Assembly (NCBI GenBank): GCA_019637075.1
Contig: JAHBWI010000001.1
Location: 744,001-808,000 of the forward strand
DNA length: 64,000 bases
Reading direction: 5' to 3'
Source: Nitrospiraceae bacterium
GTDB taxonomy: Bacteria; Nitrospirota; Nitrospiria; Nitrospirales; Nitrospiraceae
Each line of letters begins with the position of its first letter. The stretch's first letter is position 1. The position numbers and the translations under genes are program-made. The notes under the pieces are model-generated. The model was not told the origin of the DNA. It was given only the letters and a program-made list of their open reading frames with translations, and did not search any database. Positions 9,422 to 18,069 of this stretch are shown here, in pieces.

Positions 9422-10562
9422 GGCCACCTCTCTTTTCCATGAGCATCCGGTGGTAGAGCGCGGCATACTGGTCCTGCATCGTGCGTAACGTAAACAGGTC
9501 GAGCAACCGCTGCCGCCCGCGTTGTCCCAATTCTGCAGCCCACTCCGGCCGGCGCAGCAGCGTCAACAATCCTTCCGCCAACGCCTCCACATCCCCGGGC
9601 GGCACCAACCATCCCGTTTCCCGATTCACGACCGCTTCCGGATTGCCCGCCACGGCGGTCGCCACGATCGGCCTGGCCTGGGCCATGGCCTCGAGCAACG
9701 CGACGCTGAATCCCTCCTGCAACGACGGCAGGCAAAACAGGTCGAACAGCCGGAGCAAGGTCGCGGCATCGTTTCGCCACCCGGCGAAGATCACCGACTC
9801 CCCCAGGCCCAATCGCCCGACCAACGCTTCCAGCTCCGCGCGCAAGGGACCATCTCCGACCAACACGAGCCGACAGGTGGGGAACTCCCGCAACACGGCC
9901 GGCATCGCCTCGACGAGAAAGCGGGTGCCTTTCTGGACCTCATGCAGCCCGACTGTCCCGATGACCGGCGCGGTTTCCGGCACACCGAGTTCCCGCCGCA
10001 TCCGCACGGTATCGACGGCTTGCGACAGCCGCTCGGGATCCACGCCGTTGTAAATCACGGCGACCCGGTCGGGATCGACCAATTTTCTGCCGCTCCAGGT
10101 GTCTTTCACATACTGGCAGATCGCGACATACCCGTCGGTGCAGCGATCCATGAGTTTTTCGATCGTCCAGAACAGCGGCCGCAAGGGCGAGCGGTCGAAA
10201 TCCAGCGTCGCGTAGCCATGGAGCGTGAACACGACCATCGGCACACCGGCCAGTCTAGCCGCAACCCTCGCCAACACTCCCGCAATCGAACTGTGCGCGT
10301 GCACGATGTCGAATCGTTCGCGCCGGAGCAATCGCACCAGGTCCAAGAACCCGAGCAGGTTCATCGGATTCATGCCCCTTCGCATCCGGACGGGGAACAC
10401 CTCGATCCCACGGGCGCGAAACTGTTGATCCATCGGATAGCCGGGCCCAAACGCCGCCGCCACCTTGAATTCACGACGATCCAATCCGTCCAAGATGGCA
10501 TACACCACCTGCCCGAGCCCTCCGGCGGTGGTCGTCAGCACATGCAACACGCGCGCGCTCAT
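9411..10562 (-). CDS. GT4-family glycosyltransferase
   Basis: 383 aa, GT-B fold. The N-terminal acceptor domain has the glycine-rich TTAGGLGQVVY segment and DIVHAHSSIAG. The C-terminal donor domain has GTVGLHEVQKG and the E-x7-E motif EGFSVALLE followed by EAMAQARPIVAT. The ATG at 10562 forms a 4-bp ATGA overlap with the upstream glycosyltransferase, which rules out the much longer open frame. Sugar donor and acceptor are not predictable. Probably cytosolic, adding one residue of the repeat unit. Confidence 0.92.
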   Translation of the reverse strand: MSARVLHVLTTTAGGLGQVVYAILDGLDRREFKVAAAFGPGYPMDQQFRARGIEVFPVRMRRGMNPMNLLGFLDLVRLLRRERFDIVHAHSSIAGVLARVAARLAGVPMVVFTLHGYATLDFDRSPLRPLFWTIEKLMDRCTDGYVAICQYVKDTWSGRKLVDPDRVAVIYNGVDPERLSQAVDTVRMRRELGVPETAPVIGTVGLHEVQKGTRFLVEAMPAVLREFPTCRLVLVGDGPLRAELEALVGRLGLGESVIFAGWRNDAATLLRLFDLFCLPSLQEGFSVALLEAMAQARPIVATAVAGNPEAVVNRETGWLVPPGDVEALAEGLLTLLRRPEWAAELGQRGRQRLLDLFTLRTMQDQYAALYHRMLMEKRGGHAL

Positions 10563-11677
10563 CCTCCCACCTCTGCATATACATCCAGGGTACGCCTCGC
10601 CGACGTCTTCCATGAAAACTGCTTCGCCCGGCAAAGGCCGGCCTCCACCATGAGGCGCGACGCAGCGGCATCGCACAGTACCGCCTTCATTCCTTGCGCC
10701 ATGTCCTCGGGATCCAACGGATTCACCAATCGAGCCGAACCGGCTGCCACTTCCGGAAGACCGCCCCGATTCGAAGCCACGACCGGCACCCCGGAGGCCA
10801 TGGCTTCGATGACGGGAATGCCGAACCCTTCGTGGAACGACGGGAGCACGAACAGCGCCGCTCGCCGGTACAGCTCCGGCAATGCCTGATCCGACACATA
10901 GCCCGGCAAGGTAACGTATGATTCCAGCCCCAGTTCTCGCACGCGCGGCAGCGGATCGGGGAAACTCGAGTCGCGCTTTCCCGCCACTACAAGCCGAGGT
11001 GCGGCAGGCATGATCCGGCGGAGATACGCGTAGGCATCGAGCAACCCCATGATGTTCTTGATGGCAGCGAGCACACCCACATACAGAATGTAGGGATCCC
11101 GCGCCGCCGGCCGATCTTGCCCCTGTTGGGCCCCATTCAAGGGAGAGAATTCCTCGCCGACGCCGTTCGGAACGACCAGAATGTCCTCCGCCCTCGCCCG
11201 CATCCAAGGGCAAAACGTCAGGATTTTCCCCTTCACGAATTCGGACACCGTGATGATCCGCGTCGCCTTGCGAATGCCGCGTTTGGTCATGGTCTGAAAA
11301 TACAGTTTGGTCCAACGGGACCGAAAAAACGTCTCTGCCTCGAACCACGCATCATGCACCGTCAAGACCGTCGGCGTGGGAGCCAGCAGCGGCATCCCGT
11401 AGTCGAACGTGATATGCAACAGGTCCAATCGAGCGCGCGTCACCTCGTACGAGAGCGACAGGTGTTCACCCAGCAGAAAAGGTGTGCCTGGGATGGCCCT
11501 CCATTCGATGTTGCTTCTGCCCTTATAGAGCGCGGTCAAGACGTCGAGGTCGCGGGGCTTCACAAACAGAACAAACGTATGCTCGGGGGCGTAAGCCGAG
11601 GCGGCGTCGATCAACTCCCTGGTATAGCGACCGACCCCGGACCGCAGTCCGAGCCGCGCATCAATGCCGATCCGCAC
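10559..11677 (-). CDS. GT4-family glycosyltransferase
   Basis: 372 aa. The GTG start gives MRIGIDARLGLRSGVGRYTRE, typical of mannosyl- or rhamnosyl-type GT4 enzymes, and is preceded by a GGAAGGAACGAGG ribosome-binding stretch. The donor domain has ILYVGVLAAIKN and the motif EGFGIPVIEAMASGVPVVAS. It is similar in layout to the enzyme at 14115 and may be a paralogue. Just upstream, the gene order is interrupted by a divergent GT9 gene, so this gene may have its own promoter in the 69-bp gap. Confidence 0.92.
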   Translation of the reverse strand: MRIGIDARLGLRSGVGRYTRELIDAASAYAPEHTFVLFVKPRDLDVLTALYKGRSNIEWRAIPGTPFLLGEHLSLSYEVTRARLDLLHITFDYGMPLLAPTPTVLTVHDAWFEAETFFRSRWTKLYFQTMTKRGIRKATRIITVSEFVKGKILTFCPWMRARAEDILVVPNGVGEEFSPLNGAQQGQDRPAARDPYILYVGVLAAIKNIMGLLDAYAYLRRIMPAAPRLVVAGKRDSSFPDPLPRVRELGLESYVTLPGYVSDQALPELYRRAALFVLPSFHEGFGIPVIEAMASGVPVVASNRGGLPEVAAGSARLVNPLDPEDMAQGMKAVLCDAAASRLMVEAGLCRAKQFSWKTSARRTLDVYAEVGG

Positions 11678-11708
11678 GGACCTCGTTCCTTCCTTCGTTT
11701 GCGGGACC

Positions 11709-11737
11709 TTGACAGCGCATCGACCTCACACTACTCT
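11709..11737 (+). promoter_or_regulatory. Candidate sigma-70 promoter for the GT9 gene
   Basis: A perfect TTGACA (11709-11714) and a weak TACTCT -10 (11732-11737) are 17 bp apart in the 69-bp divergent gap. The start codon follows only 9 bp after the -10, so transcripts would be nearly leaderless. The -10 matches at only three positions. Confidence 0.35.
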
Positions 11738-11746
11738 TCGCGCGCC

Positions 11747-12910
11747 ATGTTGGGCCGCACCATCAAAGACGTCGCATTCAAAGCCATCGCCGGAATCGGC
11801 ACAACGCTGGCCGGCCCATCCAAACCACTGCATGAGTTCCGCTCGCCGCGCCGCATCCTCGTCTTCCAGGCCGGCGGGGTCGGGGACATCATTCGGATTT
11901 TTCCGCTCCTCGAATCGCTCAAGGCGACGTTTCCTGCCTCCGAGCTGTGCACCCTTTCTCCCTTCCACACCACCGTCTTCGGACTCTTGCCTGACCCCGC
12001 CATCCTTTCGCGATCCTTCGGCTACAACCCCACCAAGGACCATCGCACGCTCGCAGCGAAGCTCGCCCTCGCACGGCAAATCCGAAACGAGCGATTCGAT
12101 CTCATCGTCAACCCAGCCAGAGGACAAGGCATGCTCCAGCATGCTGTGTTGACATTTTTGTTCGGCGCGCCGATCAGGGTCGGCTTCGACCACTCCGGCG
12201 CCGGCTTTGCCAACAACGTCCGAATTCCACTGACCCCGGACGAACCCATCCTGCATCAGAATCTCAATCTCCTTCGCACACTGGGCATCGCACCCCGCGT
12301 GAACCAGATTCGCATCCGCGTACCGGAGTCGGAATGCGCCGCTCTGGATACGCTCTTGGGACATCCGATCGACAGACTGTCTCCGCTGATCGCCCTGCAC
12401 CCCGGCTCCACGTGGGAATCTCGTCTCCAGTGGAATGTCTCGCGCTATGCGGAGCTGCTCTCCTGCCTCCTGCGACGATACGACGGTACGATCCTGTTGC
12501 TCGGGACCGCTCCGGAACGGCACATCGGACAGAAGTTGACAGCGCATCTTGCCTCGCCGCGAGTCGTCAATCTCATCGGAACCACCACGCTGCCCCAAGT
12601 CACGGCGCTCATTTCTCGCTGCGCACTGTTCATCGGCAATGATTCCGGCCTGCTCCACATCGCCCTCGGGCTTCGCACTCCATCCATCGGGCTCTTCGGC
12701 TACACATCGCCGCGCCAAGTCATCTGCCCCGATGGGCCTTGTGTCGCCTTGCATAAGCCGGGGGAATCCCATCTCTACGAACACCAGCCGTTCTTCACCT
12801 TGGAGCAGCCGGGACCGAATCCTCTCGATCACATTCAGGTCACGGACGTTCTGGAAGCAGCCGCGTCGCTGTTGGGTGACGAGGCAGCATCTTCTCCAAG
12901 CGACTGGTAG
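11747..12910 (+). CDS. GT9-family (ADP-heptose:LPS heptosyltransferase-like) glycosyltransferase
   Basis: 387 aa. RRILVFQAGGVGDIIRIFPL at residues 34-53 is the GT9 N-terminal motif. The donor half has IALHPGSTWESRLQW and later FIGNDSGLLHIALGLRTPSIGLFG, the classic D-S-G-x-x-H signature. The family moves heptose or a related sugar onto a lipid-linked core. The ATG at 11747 is chosen because the family N-terminus begins soon after; the open frame upstream is antisense to a real gene. It is the only plus-strand gene inside the locus, and its 3' end overlaps the convergent GT4 gene by 76 bp. Confidence 0.9.
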   Translation: MLGRTIKDVAFKAIAGIGTTLAGPSKPLHEFRSPRRILVFQAGGVGDIIRIFPLLESLKATFPASELCTLSPFHTTVFGLLPDPAILSRSFGYNPTKDHRTLAAKLALARQIRNERFDLIVNPARGQGMLQHAVLTFLFGAPIRVGFDHSGAGFANNVRIPLTPDEPILHQNLNLLRTLGIAPRVNQIRIRVPESECAALDTLLGHPIDRLSPLIALHPGSTWESRLQWNVSRYAELLSCLLRRYDGTILLLGTAPERHIGQKLTAHLASPRVVNLIGTTTLPQVTALISRCALFIGNDSGLLHIALGLRTPSIGLFGYTSPRQVICPDGPCVALHKPGESHLYEHQPFFTLEQPGPNPLDHIQVTDVLEAAASLLGDEAASSPSDW

Positions 12911-14118
12911 GAAGCCTGCCCCGCTTGTCCCTCGCGCCTGGCCCTCGCTTGCCGGTAGACCACCAACGTCTCTCCGGCGATCCTCTCCCAGGAATAGCGC
13001 GGCTGACTCACCGCCTGAAAGCCGATCGTTCCCATCTCCGGTAGCCTGCTCCGCGCGGCAATGGCCCGACGAAAAGCTTCCGTCAGGGCCCCGGCATCGC
13101 CCGCTGCTGCAACGAAACCGGTTTTCCCTTCGACGACCAGATCGCGGAAGCACGGCAGGTCGGACGCAATCACCGGCCGTTCGAACGCATAGGCCAAGTG
13201 CACCGCCCCGCTGGTCGTGCCCTTGATGTAGGGCAGCGCAACGATGTCGTGCCGCCGGTACTGTCGCTCGATCTCCCCGTTCGGAACATAGCCGGCCTCC
13301 AATCGCACATTGGGCAATTCCTTGATACGGTCCAGCAAATCCTCGTCACCGGTGTTGACACGGCCGATGATCGTCGCCGTGACGGCCTCGCCGGCGGCGA
13401 GCAAGCGACGCATGGCCTCCAGAAAGGCCTCGATCCCCTTATGTCGCTTCACGCCCATGAACAACACCCGCAGCGGCGCGCCAGAGTCGTCAGGAACCGA
13501 CTCCTCGCACGCCGCACCGGAGCGAAAGCAGAGATAATTGCCGTGAGGCACCACCGCGGCATCTTTGGTGCCAAGAAGCGGGGCCAGGCGCAGGCGTTGC
13601 TCCTGGTCATGCACGATGGCCACGTCCGCCAGCTTGAGTTGCACCGCACCCAACGCCTGCTCGATAGCCGTCGGTGCCCCAACCCGTTCGGCCGTCGTCA
13701 ATTCATGGACCGTGCGGACGACCGGGATGCGCAGCACACGATACGCGAGCAGCAACGCCGTATCGAACCAAGGCCAGCCCGTGCCCGTATGCAAATGGAC
13801 GATACCCTGCCCTGCTCGGCGAATCTCGCGAAGGTGCCGCCGCCAGTTCGTAAAGAATTGCCGATACCGCCGTAGCCTCGACCCACCCGCCGGCCCCAAT
13901 ACTTGAAACTCGAGGCCTGGTGCGAACAACCGCCGCTCATCGTCGGGAACCGTCGGGTTGCTTCGGTCCTCAAACAGCGCCACGAGCCTCACGGCACATT
14001 GGCCCGTCCCCACCAGCGCATTACCGAGTTGCACGCAGTAATGCAAATACGCGCCGATCGGCATATCGATAACGAGAAAGACCGTGGGATGCGGTTGTAT
14101 GCTCGCACTGCTCGTCAT
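12835..14118 (-). CDS. GT4-like glycosyltransferase
   Basis: 427 aa. The N-terminal domain has HLHTGTGWPWFD and VVRTVHELTTAERVG. The donor domain has VLFMGVKRHKGIEAFLEAM and a variant signature, GTTSGAVHLAYAFERPVIAS, in place of the usual E-x7-E. This variant is seen in some GT4 branches. The ATG at 14118 makes a 4-bp ATGA overlap with the upstream gene. The last 25 codons run antisense to the end of the GT9 gene and encode a low-complexity Ala/Ser tail. Confidence 0.87.
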   Translation of the reverse strand: MTSSASIQPHPTVFLVIDMPIGAYLHYCVQLGNALVGTGQCAVRLVALFEDRSNPTVPDDERRLFAPGLEFQVLGPAGGSRLRRYRQFFTNWRRHLREIRRAGQGIVHLHTGTGWPWFDTALLLAYRVLRIPVVRTVHELTTAERVGAPTAIEQALGAVQLKLADVAIVHDQEQRLRLAPLLGTKDAAVVPHGNYLCFRSGAACEESVPDDSGAPLRVLFMGVKRHKGIEAFLEAMRRLLAAGEAVTATIIGRVNTGDEDLLDRIKELPNVRLEAGYVPNGEIERQYRRHDIVALPYIKGTTSGAVHLAYAFERPVIASDLPCFRDLVVEGKTGFVAAAGDAGALTEAFRRAIAARSRLPEMGTIGFQAVSQPRYSWERIAGETLVVYRQARARREGQAGQASYQSLGEDAASSPNSDAAASRTSVT

Positions 14119-15263
14119 GCCAGCTCCTGATAAAGCGCCATCGTTTCGCGGGCCATTTTCCTCCACGAAAACCGCTGCGCATGACGCAGGCCCGCCTCTC
14201 GCATCGCTGTTCGACGCGTCGCGTCAGTGAGGACGATCGACAATCCATCCGCGATTGAATCGGTCTCCGCCGGATCGACAAGGAGCGCGGCGGGACCGAC
14301 GATTTCCGGCAAGGCGGCAGCCTTCGAGGCAATGACCGGCACGCCGCAGGCCATGGCCTCGAGGGGCGGAATTCCGAACCCCTCGTGCAACGACGGAAAC
14401 GCGAAGGCCCTGGCACCCGCGTAGACTGCCGGCAGATCGCTTGCGGTAATCACCCCCGGAAGACACACCGCATTGCCCATCCGTAGCTCGGCGATCCGAC
14501 GGCGCAGGGCCGGAGTCACAGGCCCGAACGGGCCTGCCAAGACGAGTTGATGCGGCTCGGACACCCGCCCCTGCAGCAAGGCAAAGGCATCGAGGAGACG
14601 GAGGAGGTTTTTCTTTTCCTCATGGAACCCCACGAACAAGACATAGGGAGCCCGCAACCCATACCGCGTCGCCGTCTCACGAATCGAATCGACCTGTTGG
14701 TCGGGATGGAACTCGTCGCCGATTCCCGGATAGATCACGCGAATGCGCTCCTTCGGACAATTCAGGCGCTCGGCCAGATCATTCTGGGTAAAGCACGACA
14801 CCGCGACCACAACATCGGCCCTCTCCAGCGCATCGACCGTATGCCGCCGGAACTGCTCCGCACCGGCTCGGTCTCCGGGTGAATAGAGGTCCGGATCCAA
14901 GAACTTCAGATCATGCACGGTGACCATCGAACGCTTCGCATAACGCCCCGGCGGTAACCGGAACGTGGGGCCGTGAAACACATCGAACCGGCCGACGAAT
15001 CGATCGACCGGAAAGGAACAGGCATCGAGGGCGCTCAACAGGCGGAAGGGCACACGGCACAGCCGCTTCTGCACGTTGGCTGCAACGGAGTAGCGATGGA
15101 TGGTCTCCTCTATGGTCTGACTACGCCAGTTGAAAAACAGCAATGAATAGCTGTGCGACCCGCCCGCCTCGCTCAGTCCGTGCACGAGCCGATGCGTATA
15201 CTGGTAGAGACCCGCCTGATAAGACGGGCTCTGTAACGCCACCCCGTCAATTCCGATACGCAT
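14115..15263 (-). CDS. GT4-family glycosyltransferase
   Basis: 382 aa starting MRIGIDGVALQSPSYQAGLY. The donor domain contains YVLFVGFHEEKKNLLRL and the motif EGFGIPPLEAMACGVPVIAS. The ATG at 15263 overlaps the upstream gene by 17 bp; the longer open frame would extend the overlap without adding family sequence. It shares its N-terminal pattern with the enzyme at 10559. Likely adds one sugar of the repeat unit at the cytosolic membrane face. Confidence 0.92.
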   Translation of the reverse strand: MRIGIDGVALQSPSYQAGLYQYTHRLVHGLSEAGGSHSYSLLFFNWRSQTIEETIHRYSVAANVQKRLCRVPFRLLSALDACSFPVDRFVGRFDVFHGPTFRLPPGRYAKRSMVTVHDLKFLDPDLYSPGDRAGAEQFRRHTVDALERADVVVAVSCFTQNDLAERLNCPKERIRVIYPGIGDEFHPDQQVDSIRETATRYGLRAPYVLFVGFHEEKKNLLRLLDAFALLQGRVSEPHQLVLAGPFGPVTPALRRRIAELRMGNAVCLPGVITASDLPAVYAGARAFAFPSLHEGFGIPPLEAMACGVPVIASKAAALPEIVGPAALLVDPAETDSIADGLSIVLTDATRRTAMREAGLRHAQRFSWRKMARETMALYQELA

Positions 15264-16383
15264 AGGCCTCCGGCACCGCCCCCATCGAACCGTTTCGGGC
15301 GGCCTTCTCATAGACGCGCAGGAGCGAGTGGATGTGAGGCGCTACGCGGAAACGTTCCTCCACCAGTCGTTGCCCCGCCTCCCCCATGGCCCGAGCCCGC
15401 TCCGGATGCTGCAGCACCTCGTCGATCCGCGTAGCCAAATCGGACGGATCCCCCTGCCTCACCAGATAGCCGGTTTTGCCGTCCTGGAGCCATTCGCGGA
15501 TTCCGCCGGCATCGAACGCGACTACCGGCTTGCCGAATGCCATGGCCTCGATTCCCACCAGACCGAACGCTTCCTTCACCGTCGAGGGCACCGCCAACAC
15601 CGCCGCCCGCTCATACTCACGATCCAGATCGGCCCCGGACAACCACCCGGCAAATCGGACGCGATCTGCCAGTCCTTCCTGCACGACACGCTGTTTCGCC
15701 GGCGCCTCCAATGGTCCCTCCCCGATGACGACGGCGCGCCAGGATTGCGCGCGAAGCAGCGGCAGCGCATCAAGGAAGACTTCGATGCCCTTCTCGGCGC
15801 TGAGTCGTCCCACGAAGAGAATGGTCTCTCCCTCGGTCCGATCATCCCGACTCGACGGCCGCTTGTCCGTGAAGTGCGGTACGACCGTGACCCGCTGATA
15901 ACCTTCCCCTCGAATTTCCTCCGCGAAGGCCTCGCTGGGAGCGATCCAACTCGCCAACCGCCGAAGCGCCGGTCGCATGACCCGCCGAAGCAACCGCTCG
16001 TACTGCCCCAGAGCCGTCATGGGCTCGCATCCGCTTCTCCGAGGGAGCAGATGCAGACTATGCAACGTAAACACTGTCGGCACCCGTTTGCACAACCACG
16101 CCAGGCTGACCGGACTGAATAAACAGTGGCAATGCACCACATCCGGCTTGATGGTCTCGAGCAGTGGTTCAAGCCATCGGCGCATGCCAAATCCACTGAA
16201 CAGGCCGTGGGGCTTCCGCTCGCACCACATCTCCTCCCCCGGATCGCATTCCGACCCGGTCGGGGTGAGATACAAGACGGGGCACTGATGGCCCTGCAGT
16301 CTGAGTCCGGCGCGCAGCTGAGCCAGGTAGACTTCTCCGCCTCCATAGCGCCCTGCGCGATCATGAATATGTAGAATCGTCAC
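15247..16383 (-). CDS. GT4-family glycosyltransferase
   Basis: 378 aa with a GTG start at 16383, preceded by AGGAG at good spacing. The N-terminal MTILHIHDRAGRYGGGEVY is followed by DVVHCHCLFSP. The donor domain has ILFVGRLSAEKGIEVFLDAL and the motif EAFGLVGIEAMAFGKPVVAF. It overlaps the upstream deacetylase by 23 bp. Pairing of a PIG-L deacetylase with a GT4 enzyme is common where an N-acetylated sugar is added and then deacetylated, but the pairing here rests on position only. Confidence 0.92.
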   Translation of the reverse strand: MTILHIHDRAGRYGGGEVYLAQLRAGLRLQGHQCPVLYLTPTGSECDPGEEMWCERKPHGLFSGFGMRRWLEPLLETIKPDVVHCHCLFSPVSLAWLCKRVPTVFTLHSLHLLPRRSGCEPMTALGQYERLLRRVMRPALRRLASWIAPSEAFAEEIRGEGYQRVTVVPHFTDKRPSSRDDRTEGETILFVGRLSAEKGIEVFLDALPLLRAQSWRAVVIGEGPLEAPAKQRVVQEGLADRVRFAGWLSGADLDREYERAAVLAVPSTVKEAFGLVGIEAMAFGKPVVAFDAGGIREWLQDGKTGYLVRQGDPSDLATRIDEVLQHPERARAMGEAGQRLVEERFRVAPHIHSLLRVYEKAARNGSMGAVPEAYAYRN

Positions 16384-17251
16384 GGATCTCCTGCAGTCCT
16401 GCGTGCCGTCGATACAGGCCTAGAAACTCCGCCGCACGGCCCATCCAATAGGCCTCGGCGAAACCGGTACCGCCCAATGCCATATGCCGATATGCGTTGA
16501 GACCGAATACGCCGGACACCAGATCGTTGTCTTTCAACTGGCTTCGATAGGCCTGCAGCGCCTCTCGCTTCGTCGCCGCGGTGTCCGATATGTCCACCAA
16601 CACGTTTGGAAACAGCGGCGTCCAGACCTCGTAGGCGAGGCACATGAACGCCGGCCGCCGCTCCGCGATCAGGTCGAGCAGGATGGCCGCCGTCGCCTTA
16701 TGATCCGCGTGCTCGTCCGTAAAGAACGGGGTCAGGACAAGATCGGGGTTCACGTCATCCAGCAACGCGGAGACCGCCTGTCTTACCGTCTCGGTCGAAC
16801 GCAAGCGTGCATCCTCCTCATCCAAAAAATACTCCGCCGACACACCCAAGACACGGCATGCGCGCTTGGCCTCTTCTTTTCGCGTCGCGACCAATTCCGC
16901 CTGATGGGCAACCTGTTCCGCCCCGGACAACTCCGCCAACCGGCGGTCACCCTGCCGCCCGTCCGTCATGAAGAGGACGCGGACATCCTTGCGGGACTCC
17001 GTCATCTTCCGGATGAGGCCGCCACAGCCGACGGTTTCATCATCCATGTGCGGCGCCAATACGACCACCCTGGAACCGGGCACCTCCGTCAACAACTCCA
17101 CCCCCCGATCCCACCGGCTCCCCATGGTGGCCGCACCCAGGTACCGCGCAAGTCGCTCCGTGTAGTTCACGCCGCGCAGCCAAGCTCCGACCTGCTGTCG
17201 GACGCTGCGCTTCGCTTCTCCCCCTGCGTGATCCGCTTCCCGCCCGTTCAT
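16361..17251 (-). CDS. PIG-L family deacetylase
   Basis: 296 aa. VVVLAPHMDDETVGCGG near residue 65 is the zinc-binding PHxDDE motif, and DEHADHKAT later supplies the family's HxDH ligands. PIG-L enzymes remove acetyl from N-acetylglucosamine-type groups. The ATG at 17251 lies 14 bp after the permease stop; the longer open frame is a shadow of the permease gene. Probably cytosolic, acting on a sugar nucleotide or lipid-linked sugar of this pathway. Confidence 0.88.
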   Translation of the reverse strand: MNGREADHAGGEAKRSVRQQVGAWLRGVNYTERLARYLGAATMGSRWDRGVELLTEVPGSRVVVLAPHMDDETVGCGGLIRKMTESRKDVRVLFMTDGRQGDRRLAELSGAEQVAHQAELVATRKEEAKRACRVLGVSAEYFLDEEDARLRSTETVRQAVSALLDDVNPDLVLTPFFTDEHADHKATAAILLDLIAERRPAFMCLAYEVWTPLFPNVLVDISDTAATKREALQAYRSQLKDNDLVSGVFGLNAYRHMALGGTGFAEAYWMGRAAEFLGLYRRHAGLQEIRDDSTYS

Positions 17252-17265
17252 CTCGTTGTCCAGCT

Positions 17266-18069
17266 CTAGTACTGCCCCAACGTACCGGTCGCTTTGGTCC
17301 AATTCACGGCGTAGGAGAATACCGCCAAGCCGAGAGGGAAGAGCACCAGGCCGAACAACGCCAGCGCCGCGATCTGCGGTATCAGTTGCTCGATCGAAGC
17401 TCCCCGCATCAAGGCTTCTCGCATCCCCTGCACGGAATGGGTGATCGGGAGCAAGGCCGAGAGCGGCCTGGTCCACGACGGCAACACCTCGGGTGGAAAG
17501 ACCACGCCGCCGAGAAATACGGAGGCAAGGCTCATCACCACACTGATATCCGCCTTCTTGAACACCATGACGAACGCCGCCATGAGAATCCCCACGGCTG
17601 CAAAGGACAGGATCGAAAAGAACAAGATCAGACCCGCACCGGTCAGATTCGGATTCTCCAATCGAAAACCGTAAAACGCTCCGCCCACGGCAAGGATGAA
17701 TAGAAATCGGAGCAACGCCAGCATATAGCTCCAGAGCGAGGAGTAGATCAGCAACGCCGGTACTTTGACTGGCGAGAGCAAGATCATCTCCAGCGTTCCC
17801 ATCATTTGGTTGTCCCGGATACTCACGTTGAACGTCGCCAAGCTGACGTTCAGAAAGTCGACGAAGGCCACGCCGACCAACAAGAACGCAAAATAGTTGC
17901 CGCCGTAGTTCTTGAGCAGAGGGCTTTGGCTCAGTCCCAACACCTGTCCCGCGTAGTACAGCACCGACACGCCCCCGAAGAGCAGCAGCATCTGCGAAAG
18001 AAACGCGGTTCGATAGCTGGTGGCCATGAGACAGTCGCGCTTGAGAAATGCCCACGCCGTGCTATTCAT
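17266..18069 (-). CDS. ABC-2 type transporter permease
   Basis: 267 aa with about six transmembrane segments. The N-terminus NSTAWAFLKRDCLMATSYR is typical of ABC-2 exporter permeases, as is the PPEVLPSWTRPLSALLPITH loop. Its start overlaps the end of the ATPase gene by 8 bp, so the two form one transporter. The cargo may be a polysaccharide or glycolipid intermediate. As no Wzx flippase was found in the window, this transporter could take that role, which is an inference. Confidence 0.87.
   Translation of the reverse strand: MNSTAWAFLKRDCLMATSYRTAFLSQMLLLFGGVSVLYYAGQVLGLSQSPLLKNYGGNYFAFLLVGVAFVDFLNVSLATFNVSIRDNQMMGTLEMILLSPVKVPALLIYSSLWSYMLALLRFLFILAVGGAFYGFRLENPNLTGAGLILFFSILSFAAVGILMAAFVMVFKKADISVVMSLASVFLGGVVFPPEVLPSWTRPLSALLPITHSVQGMREALMRGASIEQLIPQIAALALFGLVLFPLGLAVFSYAVNWTKATGTLGQY

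Noticed and set aside
11117-11746. A 210-codon upstream extension of the GT9 gene
   Set aside because: It is antisense to the GT4 gene and adds no GT9 sequence; the family N-terminus follows the ATG at 11747.
11726-13153. A 475-aa minus-strand open frame across the GT9 gene
   Set aside because: Its translation is low-complexity and charged with no motif, while the plus strand shows the GT9 signatures.
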